DNA of 17,861 nt from GCA-002784865 sp035646815. GTDB taxonomy: Bacteria > Patescibacteriota > Microgenomatia > Levybacterales > UBA12049. The stretch covers positions 1-17,861 of the forward strand of contig DASRON010000023.1 in the NCBI GenBank assembly GCA_035646815.1. Reading direction: 5' to 3'. The notes under the pieces are model-generated. The model was not told the DNA's origin. It searched no databases and saw nothing but the letters and a program-made list of their open reading frames with translations. The position numbers and the translations under genes are program-made. Positions 1-5,216 of the stretch are shown piece by piece. Every line of letters starts with the position of its first letter. Positions within the stretch are counted from its first letter, which is position 1.

Positions 1-549
1 CTACAACAACCTGCAAAGTGGGATGAGATTTCAAAAAATGGTGCTGAATTTGAAGCTAAGGTAACCATCCAAAAATTAATCGGTATAGTTGCTTCACAAA
101 ACTGCGATGTAACTAGAAATACTTTAATATCCTTTTTTAAAATCGATACATTTACGAATGTTACAAAATATAAACCACCCGAAAGCAAAGCCGATAATAA
201 AAGAAGAAAATACCTAAATTTATTAATGGAAGGTTCGGATACTGTAGCAAAATTTAAATGGTTTTATTTACCCGAAAGCGACAAAGTTGGGTTTGATCAA
301 AAAATGACTATAGACCTTGAGATATTGTTTCAAATTCCACGTAAAAGCATAGAAGAAAATATAAAATTTTTAAGAAAAGGTAGACTTAACGAAAGATCAA
401 TGGCTCATTATCAGAGAACAATAGCAAACTATTTCACAAGATATGCTCATGATAAGTGGCATTGTCTAACCAAACCTGAACTAAAAGAATATAATAGTCT
501 TTTGCCAGCAGGAGAAGAGGTTAGTCCAATCGGGGAACAAGTTGGTTAG
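1..549 (+). CDS. Hypothetical protein, 3' part (5' end outside window)
   Basis: The reading frame is open from base 1 to the TAG at 547-549, giving 182 codons with no start inside the window's first bases, so the gene begins upstream. An internal ATG at 226 would give 107 residues, but the codons before it read as ordinary protein and continue the same fold, so I treat the whole stretch as coding. The visible part is soluble, mixed alpha/beta and charged. Near residues 28-37 it has a hydrophobic strand followed by SQNCDV, which resembles a Ser-Gln-x-Cys-Asp motif I associate with uncharacterised accessory proteins. The C-terminal third (RTIANYFTRYAHDKWHC) looks helical. I do not recognise a function. 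No membrane segment or signal is seen. Confidence 0.7.
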   Translation, partial: LQQPAKWDEISKNGAEFEAKVTIQKLIGIVASQNCDVTRNTLISFFKIDTFTNVTKYKPPESKADNKRRKYLNLLMEGSDTVAKFKWFYLPESDKVGFDQKMTIDLEILFQIPRKSIEENIKFLRKGRLNERSMAHYQRTIANYFTRYAHDKWHCLTKPELKEYNSLLPAGEEVSPIGEQVG

Positions 550-781
550 AAAATCCCTCTTGATTATTTTTATTAAAAAGTCTATATTTCAAACAGGTGT
601 TTTTAGTAAAAAAGAAGCTAGAAATGAAGCATTACTGGGATATTCCCGCATTCTTAAGACATAAAAGCATATCTATTTTCTCTATAAAAAGTTCCTACAT
701 AGACTGACCTTCTTTAAACTTCTTTATATAACTTGATAATTTCTAACAAATAAAGAATTATTATAACTGAAATCTGAGAAG
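550..781. other. Gene-poor spacer with short decayed-looking ORF
   Basis: No convincing gene lies here. A TTG-initiated frame at 560-664 (34 codons, containing FSKKEARNEALLGYSRILK) reads like protein but has no promoter or ribosome site and may be a remnant. The first copy of the 18-bp direct repeat (685-702) lies in this spacer. Confidence 0.4.
685..702 (+). repeat. 18-bp direct repeat, copy 1
   Basis: TAAAAAGTTCCTACATAG is identical to 4185-4202 in the same orientation. The flanks differ on both sides. The two copies bracket the block of small accessory genes and the CBS-fusion gene. Confidence 0.8.
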
Positions 782-1354
782 TTATTCTTTTTTTCCTGTG
801 AGGAACGCGTCAATAACATCATGGGGCAACGTTGCTGCGCTAAGTAATGCTTTTCTGACAATTCCGCCCGCTTCATTTCCAATTTCATCTGCTGCTTTAA
901 GTGTTCCCATAACTGCATTTTTAGCCAGCATACCTGAGTCTCCACCAACATCATGCGCGGCTTTAATTGCGCCTTCTACCGCCGATACAGAAGCCTCTCC
1001 TAAATCTCCACCGACTTGCGAAACTCCCTTTATTGCTCCATGAGATGCTTCGGTAGTCGTAGCTCCTACATCTCCGCCAACTTCTTTTACCCCCTCGATT
1101 GCACCAGCTACTAATCCTGTAACTGCTTTTGTAGTAGATGTTCCGGTAGTAGATACGACGCCTATGCTTTCTGCAACCACTTTACCGACTGTATCAAGCG
1201 TAGCAGTTGTTACTTCTCCACCGGCTTTAAGAGTTTCAACGATATTTTTCTTTACTACATCCCTTGTGGTATCAACGACATCGCCTGCACCTGAAGCTAC
1301 CGAGGTCAATGCATTTTTTAATTCATCAGCAATATTTATCATTGCATTTACCAT
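782..1354 (-). CDS. Tandem 22-residue amphipathic repeat protein (LEA/apolipoprotein-like)
   Basis: This is a 190-residue protein rich in Ala, Gly, Val, Thr and Asp with no Cys, Trp or Tyr. Residues 19-172 divide into seven consecutive 22-residue units without gaps. The best conserved units (85-106, 107-128, 129-150, 151-172) start with AI/TLK and share a V/I-GG/N-D/E core. A 22-residue period (two 11-mers) is typical of amphipathic helices in apolipoproteins and LEA proteins, which bind membranes or protect proteins under drying or stress. That role is inferred from form only. The N-terminus (MINIADELKNAL) also looks helical, and the short C-terminal tail is basic. The ATG at 1354 has no Shine-Dalgarno. 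A TTGACT-18-TATGGT promoter at 1350-1379 would make the fifth codon (ATG at 1342) a leaderless start, so the true start may be 1342. Confidence 0.8.
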   Translation of the reverse strand: MVNAMINIADELKNALTSVASGAGDVVDTTRDVVKKNIVETLKAGGEVTTATLDTVGKVVAESIGVVSTTGTSTTKAVTGLVAGAIEGVKEVGGDVGATTTEASHGAIKGVSQVGGDLGEASVSAVEGAIKAAHDVGGDSGMLAKNAVMGTLKAADEIGNEAGGIVRKALLSAATLPHDVIDAFLTGKKE

Positions 1355-1379
1355 AACACATCAATAAAATAAAAGTCAA
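1350..1379 (-). promoter_or_regulatory. Putative promoter of the 22-mer repeat gene
   Basis: On the minus strand, TTGACT (1374-1379), an 18-nt spacer and TATGGT (1350-1355) are followed by 7 nt and then an ATG at 1342. The geometry fits a leaderless mRNA beginning at the second in-frame ATG. The -10 matches 4 of 6 consensus bases. Confidence 0.4.
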
Positions 1380-1404
1380 ACTATTTTGTTGAAATGCAAA
1401 TTAA

Positions 1405-1590
1405 AAAACGATTAGTTTTGATACCATTTATTATGCTCAAAAGATACGGACCATAACTTTAAAGCTCGGATTCGGATATAACGACGAAGGGGATCCAGAC
1501 TGGTATGATAACCAAGTCTCTATAGCTAAGTGTAACAATTTTTATGAAAATCTTAAAAAGCCATCGGAAATAAATAGAATTATTTCTTAA
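1405..1590 (+). pseudogene. Possible gene remnant, 61 codons without a start
   Basis: Between two minus-strand genes, the plus strand has a frame open from the TAA at 1402 to the TAA at 1588-1590. It has protein-like composition, including GFGYNDEGDPDWYDNQVSIA. There is no ATG, GTG or TTG with a plausible ribosome site near the start. It may be the C-terminal scrap of a lost gene, or chance. I do not recognise a family. Confidence 0.3.
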
Positions 1591-1864
1591 CTTTTGTTGA
1601 TGTTGATTTTACTGCGGTTCGTTTATTAGTCTTTTTAACTTTAGACTTTTTTTCCTCCATCCTTTTGAATTGATTTTTTGCATCTCCCAATATCTCTGAA
1701 CCCTTTTTATAGGCATTATTTACAAAATCACGTGCTTTTTTCTGATTTTTTTTATCTTTTAATGCAACCGCTGCCAATCCTGCTGCTACGCTTGCAACAC
1801 TTGCTGTAATTGCTACGCCTTTTAATTTATTATTTTTTTTCTTCTTTTTAAACATATTTTTCAC
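1580..1864 (-). CDS. YtxH-like small membrane-anchored basic protein
   Basis: This is a 94-residue protein. A very basic start (FKKKKKNNKLK) is followed by one Ala/Val-rich hydrophobic segment at about residues 16-35 and then a long lysine-rich, probably helical and coiled tail with a KKxxK-type C-terminus. This layout is seen in YtxH/gas-vesicle-like general-stress proteins, but the similarity is of architecture, not of recognised motifs. The start is GTG at 1862-1864, preceded by GGAAACGGG on the sense strand. An ATG three codons later (1855) is possible. The upstream gene stops 9 nt before this GTG, so the two form an operon and both probably sit at the inner face of the membrane. Confidence 0.7.
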   Translation of the reverse strand: MKNMFKKKKKNNKLKGVAITASVASVAAGLAAVALKDKKNQKKARDFVNNAYKKGSEILGDAKNQFKRMEEKKSKVKKTNKRTAVKSTSTKVKK

Positions 1865-1873
1865 CCCGTTTCC

Positions 1874-2125
1874 TTATTTATTTGAGCTTTTGGATTTATT
1901 CTTTGATTTAATAAATCCCCGTATTTTATCAACAGCAATTTCGACTGCTTTTCCACTTGCTTGGCCAACAGATGCAGCAACTTCTATTTTTTCTTGAACA
2001 TTTTTTTGTAATTGCGTAACCCTATTTTTTATGTATAAAAGTAGCACAATAAGCGCAATCATGAAAACAAAAGAAACAGACATAAATACTATCCCCATCG
2101 CATAAAATATTGATTGTATATCCAT
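1874..2125 (-). CDS. Small single-TM protein, DUF948-like layout
   Basis: This is an 83-residue protein with one strong N-terminal transmembrane helix (about residues 8-33, MGIVFMSVSFVFMIALIVLL). A predicted helical or coiled segment (NRVTQLQKNVQEKIEVAA) and a Ser/Lys-rich tail follow. Proteins annotated DUF948 have the same one-helix-plus-coil build, but I cannot confirm membership by eye. It is the first gene of a two-gene operon with the YtxH-like gene. A TATAAT box ends 6 nt before the ATG, so the transcript is predicted to be leaderless. Its function is unknown; a membrane scaffold or envelope-stress role would fit. Confidence 0.7.
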   Translation of the reverse strand: MDIQSIFYAMGIVFMSVSFVFMIALIVLLLYIKNRVTQLQKNVQEKIEVAASVGQASGKAVEIAVDKIRGFIKSKNKSKSSNK

Positions 2126-2131
2126 GCATTT

Positions 2132-2137
2132 ATTATA
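2132..2137 (-). promoter_or_regulatory. -10 box abutting the DUF948-like gene
   Basis: There is a perfect TATAAT on the minus strand, 6 nt from the ATG at 2125. The -35 region (TTCATT at a 17-nt spacing) is weak. Confidence 0.4.
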
Positions 2138-2266
2138 TCAGATTATTACAAAAAATGAAAAATAAATAAATATTTAGTTAGAAAAGTGTTTTTTATATTC
2201 TTTATCTAAACTTAGTAATTATTCCGTTAATCAAAAATAATCATAAAAGGTTCTAACGTTATCCAA

Positions 2267-2346
2267 GGTCTTCAGCCAATATGAAAACGGGGAGTGACCG
2301 TACTCTCTAAATAGCCCGAACTGGCTTGCTAAAACCCCACTTTTTT
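2267..2346 (+). ncRNA. Candidate structured RNA ending in a U-run
   Basis: Within AT-rich flanks, this 80-nt segment can form an outer GGGG/CCCC pairing (2289-2292 with 2335-2338). That pairing encloses a GCC/GGC-type hairpin (2313-2316 with 2323-2326, loop CGAACT), and a run of six T follows at 2341. A six-pair hairpin GGGAGT/ACTCTC (2290-2295 with 2302-2307, loop GACCGT) overlaps the outer G strand. A second AGCC at 2274-2277 competes for the same GGCT (2323-2326), and GGTC at 2267-2270 can pair with GACC at 2296-2299. Mutually exclusive helices next to a T-run are typical of small RNAs or riboswitch-like attenuators. It matches none of tmRNA, 6S, SRP or RNase P RNA as I know them. Strand and function are inference. 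Confidence 0.3.
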
Positions 2347-2496
2347 CTCCTTAAATGATAAACTGTAGATATAGGATCCAAACGAGTAATTGCGGAAAAT
2401 TTGGATAAAAAGGTATTTATATAATTGGATTTTTGTTCGATTAGCAAATGTACTATCGGTTACTTATGCAATTGATACACTCTAATCTTGATTAAG

Positions 2497-2505
2497 TGTT
2501 ATAAT
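2497..2505 (+). promoter_or_regulatory. Extended -10 promoter element
   Basis: TGTTATAAT is a perfect TGn-TATAAT extended -10. A TTGATA lies 22 nt upstream, which is too far for a normal -35. It would drive the 2584/2901 gene pair. Confidence 0.3.
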
Positions 2506-2583
2506 ATATTAAGTAGATTCAATAAATAAAGTTAGTTCACATCTTCAACTTTAAGGTTTTATCTTAGATTATTTATATACTAT

Positions 2584-2889
2584 ATGATAAACATACACGA
2601 CAAAACAAAAAAACTAACAATAGAGTCTTACGATAAGCCTGTAGACAACGGTACCTTCAAACAGGATATACAGGAGTTAAAACAGAAGGCGAATTCATCG
2701 CTTGAATCTCCAAGTGAAAGAGGAAGTAATTCAATAAGCGGTTCAACTCCAGATTTAGAGTCAGATGACGACGTCCTCCAAAGCGCTCATCAGATGGGTA
2801 TTGCACAAAATGCTGACTTTGAGCATCCTACAGAATTAAATATCGCAAAAGATATAAATGATGCGGAGAATTCTCGAAAAGCTGATTAA
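2584..2889 (+). CDS. Acidic, probably disordered hypothetical protein
   Basis: This is a 101-residue hydrophilic protein, rich in Ser, Asp, Glu, Lys and Asn, with no Cys or Trp and almost no hydrophobic core. The middle (residues 37-66) is Ser/Gly/Asp-rich and looks disordered. There is no signal peptide or membrane helix. It ends 11 nt before the CBS-fusion gene and is very likely co-transcribed with it, so it could be an accessory or partner of that protein. TATACT lies 2 nt before the ATG, which is too close to be the promoter of this start; the extended -10 near 2500 is a better candidate. I do not recognise the family. Confidence 0.65.
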   Translation: MINIHDKTKKLTIESYDKPVDNGTFKQDIQELKQKANSSLESPSERGSNSISGSTPDLESDDDVLQSAHQMGIAQNADFEHPTELNIAKDINDAENSRKAD

Positions 2890-2900
2890 ATCAAAAAATT

Positions 2901-4121
2901 ATGAATAAACAGCCAAATAAAAATCTAGAGGATGAGTCATCAAAGAAACGTTTTAAAATAAGCTCATATATTTCTTCAACCGATACTGTCATAAAAAGTG
3001 ACGTTGACGACACTCTGGGATCAGTTATGCCTTTAGTTCAGTCAAGCCACTCGGCGTTGTTTATTTTTAATAAAGATAATGACTTTATCGGTCTTGTTTC
3101 ACCATACCAGGCACTTTATACGCACAGATATCCATACCATACAAAAGTTTCTTCGATTACATCAAAGCCTCCATATATTACAAAAGATACACAATTGTAT
3201 GATGTTGCGTCATTTATGCTTGAAAGTCGAGTCTACGTTCTCCCGTTATTTGACGAAAAAAAACAAATTGTAGGAGTTATTCATACTAAGAATATATTCC
3301 AAAGTCTTATTAAAGATCAAGATTTGCTAACTTTCATCAGTTCTACTATAAAAGCACATGCACCAGTCACTGCCAGCAGTAATTCGTCAGTTGGAGACAT
3401 CTTTCAAATAATGCGGGATAAAAATGTCTCACGAGTGGTATTGGTCGACGATAAGGAACTTCTCTTTGGCATAGTTTCACGAAAAGACCTCCATAGTGCA
3501 TTTATGAAACCTACACAAAAACAGCGATTTGGGAAGAATGGTATCCATCAAACAGATCGGGCGTTTGATGAGGAAAAGGAATATAGAAGAGATGATCCAA
3601 TAAAAAGCTATGCAACAGAGTTTGTCTACACATTGCCGTATGAGACTGAGCAAGACGAGATGATTAAGCAAGTTATTGCATCGGAACACAATAGCGTTGT
3701 TCTCGTAAATAAAGCTGGAAAAGCTGTTGGATTTTTATCCATGCATGATATTCTGGCTGGACTTGCGTCGTTACGTCCTGAGGAGACAATAAATCTCATT
3801 ATGACAAAACCAACAAACAATGTTTCTGAACATGAAGTAAAAGAAGCAGAAGAGATCCTCACTAGATTTGGTCAGAAGATGAATAAAAGAATCGCAATTG
3901 ATAAAATTGAAGTAACATTCGAAGAACCAAAAACTCCTACTGGAGGTAGTATTCTGTTTAATACTTCACTTTTCATAAGCCCAGTTGGTGGAGCAAAAAT
4001 AATTTCAAAAACCAAGAGCAGGTCATTTATAGATGGGATTCACTCTGCGATAGCTCAAATTGAGAAACAACAAGGGCGAAGCGGTATATCAAAAGCAGAT
4101 ATACAACATACCGGTTTGTAA
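2901..4121 (+). CDS. Four CBS modules fused to an HPF/RaiA-like ribosome-hibernation domain
   Basis: This is a 406-residue soluble protein. Four CBS modules are readable at about residues 25-75, 83-140, 145-203 and 232-290. Each ends in the characteristic strand-turn before a helix (GLVSPYQAL, GVIHTKNIF, GIVSRKDLH, GFLSMHDIL). Residues about 305-390 resemble a hibernation-promoting-factor fold: a helix (VKEAEEILTRFGQKM), a strand (IDKIEVTFEE), a strand (LFNTSLFISP), a strand (AKIISKTKS) and a final helix with a DGIHSAIAQIEKQ pattern like the DMYAAIDLAIDKLE-type end of HPF. CBS pairs usually bind adenine nucleotides, so an energy-sensing ribosome-silencing factor is a reasonable inference. The CBS call is firm and the HPF call is moderate. 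The ATG at 2901 has no Shine-Dalgarno and probably relies on coupling to the gene 11 nt upstream. Confidence 0.85.
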   Translation: MNKQPNKNLEDESSKKRFKISSYISSTDTVIKSDVDDTLGSVMPLVQSSHSALFIFNKDNDFIGLVSPYQALYTHRYPYHTKVSSITSKPPYITKDTQLYDVASFMLESRVYVLPLFDEKKQIVGVIHTKNIFQSLIKDQDLLTFISSTIKAHAPVTASSNSSVGDIFQIMRDKNVSRVVLVDDKELLFGIVSRKDLHSAFMKPTQKQRFGKNGIHQTDRAFDEEKEYRRDDPIKSYATEFVYTLPYETEQDEMIKQVIASEHNSVVLVNKAGKAVGFLSMHDILAGLASLRPEETINLIMTKPTNNVSEHEVKEAEEILTRFGQKMNKRIAIDKIEVTFEEPKTPTGGSILFNTSLFISPVGGAKIISKTKSRSFIDGIHSAIAQIEKQQGRSGISKADIQHTGL

Positions 4122-4184
4122 ATAAAATATGCAAAGAAATATTTTAGACATAATGGAATATAGAATTTATCCTACAAGTTAGAG

Positions 4185-4202
4185 TAAAAAGTTCCTACAT
4201 AG
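4185..4202 (+). repeat. 18-bp direct repeat, copy 2
   Basis: This is an exact second copy of TAAAAAGTTCCTACATAG (see 685-702), placed 64 nt after the CBS-fusion gene and 50 nt before the decayed HAD gene. The shorter echo CCTACAAGTTAGAGT lies just before it. Confidence 0.8.
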
Positions 4203-4252
4203 TCCAATAGAGCCAGCATTTAGCCTCAAAATACTTCTGATGTAATTACTTT

Positions 4253-4905
4253 ATGATTGAACTTATAATCCTTGATTTTGACGACACACTTTGTTTAACT
4301 GAAAAATCCTCTTATGAACTTGAAAATCTTATTGCTCAAAAAATTGGTTTTCCACCTATAACAAGGGAAACTCATATTAAAAATTAGGGGAAAGTTCTTG
4401 AAGAGGCAATTATTGAAAGATTTCCAGGCATTAATGCAGAAGTTTTATAGAAGAACTTAGAAAAACACTGCCTAAATTAATTAAAAAAGATGAAATAGAC
4501 GTAATTACTGATATTAATTTAAAAACATTAGACATAATTAAAAGTAAAGGAATTAAGCTTGCAATACTTACATCGCGCGATTTTATGGAAGTAAAACATC
4601 TACAAGAAAAAAAACATTCCCTTAGTTTACGAATTGATGCTTTTTACCATAAAGACAACTCTGATTATCTAAAGCCAAATCCAAAGGTTTTTGATAAAAT
4701 TCTCAAAAAATTTACTGTTCTTCCTAGTGAAGCTGTATGTGTCGGAGACAGTCTCGGTGACGCACTCAGCGCCAAAGGGGCAAAGCTTCATTTTATTGCT
4801 CTACTTGAGAGTAAGCTTAGGACAAAAAGTTATTTTAAAGATGTTGCAGTTGACTATTTTGCGCTTAAATTTAAAGATATATTAGATTATGTTATGAAGA
4901 ATTAA
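4253..4905 (+). pseudogene. HAD-superfamily phosphatase, broken by a nonsense codon and a frameshift
   Basis: All four HAD motifs are present but spread over two frames: motif I DFDDTL right after the start, motif II (LTSRD near 4570), motif III lysine (KPNPKVF near 4675) and motif IV GDSLGDA (near 4744). The first frame (ATG at 4253) meets a TAG at 4385-4387, in a context (KN-stop-GK.LEEAI) where HAD relatives often have a Trp, so TGG to TAG is likely. It continues to another stop at 4448-4450. Loss of one T in the T-run at 4443-4446 explains the shift into the frame that runs to 4905. The remaining intact piece from ATG 4585 (106 residues) lacks the nucleophile aspartates and should be inactive. 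Two lesions make a single sequencing error unlikely. When whole it would have been a phosphoglycolate-phosphatase-like hydrolase of about 217 residues. Confidence 0.8.
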
Positions 4906-4910
4906 AAAAA

Positions 4911-4985
4911 CTATGCAGAGTTTTTCTGTTTGTTTTGCTTAGGTTTCTTTTTCTCCTTTTTTGGCTTAGAATGTCTTTCTCCCAT
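4911..4985 (-). CDS. 24-residue lysine-rich micro-protein
   Basis: The ATG at 4983-4985 and TAG at 4911-4913 enclose 24 codons. The protein starts MGERHSKPKKEKKK and is almost half lysine, with several Pro, Gln and Asn. Its size and charge recall tiny ribosome-associated or nucleic-acid-binding proteins such as Thx, but there is no clear homology to my eye. Support for it being real comes from a TATACT box 5 nt before the ATG with TTGCAT at an 18-nt spacing, the same near-leaderless arrangement as larger genes in this window. It ends 5 nt from the convergent HAD remnant. A chance frame remains possible. Confidence 0.5.
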   Translation of the reverse strand: MGERHSKPKKEKKKPKQNKQKNSA

Positions 4986-4990
4986 AATTT

Positions 4991-5020
4991 AGTATATACG
5001 TATTATTTTATTAAATGCAA
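4991..5020 (-). promoter_or_regulatory. Putative promoter of the lysine-rich micro-protein
   Basis: On the minus strand, TTGCAT (5015-5020), an 18-nt spacer and TATACT (4991-4996) are followed by 5 nt and then the ATG. Confidence 0.4.
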
Positions 5021-5060
5021 GTAGCTATTATTTATTAAAATAACCTTGCCCTATAGTTTT

Positions 5061-5089
5061 TTGACTTTACAATATGAAACTGTTATAAT
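5061..5089 (+). promoter_or_regulatory. sigma70-like promoter of the RNA helicase
   Basis: TTGACT (5061-5066), a 17-nt spacer and TATAAT (5084-5089, preceded by TGT) predict a start near 5096. This would leave a leader of about 120 nt before the helicase ATG. Confidence 0.6.
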
Positions 5090-5102
5090 AATTTTGAAGT
5101 TT

Positions 5103-5122
5103 GATTTAGAGAAATCTAAATT
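5103..5122 (+). promoter_or_regulatory. Leader hairpin with GAAA tetraloop
   Basis: ATTTAGA (5104-5110) pairs with TCTAAAT (5115-5121) around GAAA (5111-5114), plus a G-U pair outside. It sits at the very 5' end of the predicted helicase leader, where it could stabilise the mRNA or act as a temperature-sensitive element (inference). Confidence 0.45.
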
Positions 5123-5216
5123 TGCTTATTAGTTATTGACTGAATAAAGATACATAGCCTCAATTTTGACTATATCTTTCCTCTACAATTCTTTTTTAAG
5201 CCGCTTTAAATAATTT

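Larger units (their letters stand above)
2138..2583. other. Long gene-free spacer with a structured segment
   Basis: About 450 bases separate the minus-strand pair from the plus-strand pair, and I see no credible protein gene. It holds a GC-richer, inverted-repeat-rich stretch at 2267-2346, described separately. An extended -10 box (TGTTATAAT, 2497-2505) could start transcription of the next genes with a leader of about 70 nt. The last 80 bases are AT-rich. Confidence 0.6.

Noticed and set aside
798..1367. Two plus-strand open frames (798-1043 and 1164-1367) and a minus-strand one (724-954)
   Set aside because: They are shadows of the 22-residue repeat gene; the low stop density comes from its repetitive Ala/Gly/Thr codons.
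2139..2583. A CRISPR array or tRNA in the long spacer
   Set aside because: No repeated unit with regular spacing and no cloverleaf with a T-arm could be found.
3079..3862. Short open frames on both strands inside the CBS-fusion gene
   Set aside because: They overlap a long gene with clear domains and have no start signals.
685..4202. A complete insertion sequence or transposon bounded by the 18-bp repeats
   Set aside because: No transposase, integrase or terminal inverted repeats are visible; the copies are direct repeats.
4385..4387. TAG read as a sense codon (recoding) in the HAD gene
   Set aside because: TAG serves as a terminator in other genes here and a frameshift also breaks this gene, so decay is simpler.
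4585..4905. An intact 106-residue protein from ATG 4585
   Set aside because: It is the C-terminal half of the broken HAD gene; coding similarity continues upstream of this ATG in the same frame and the catalytic aspartates lie in the other frame.
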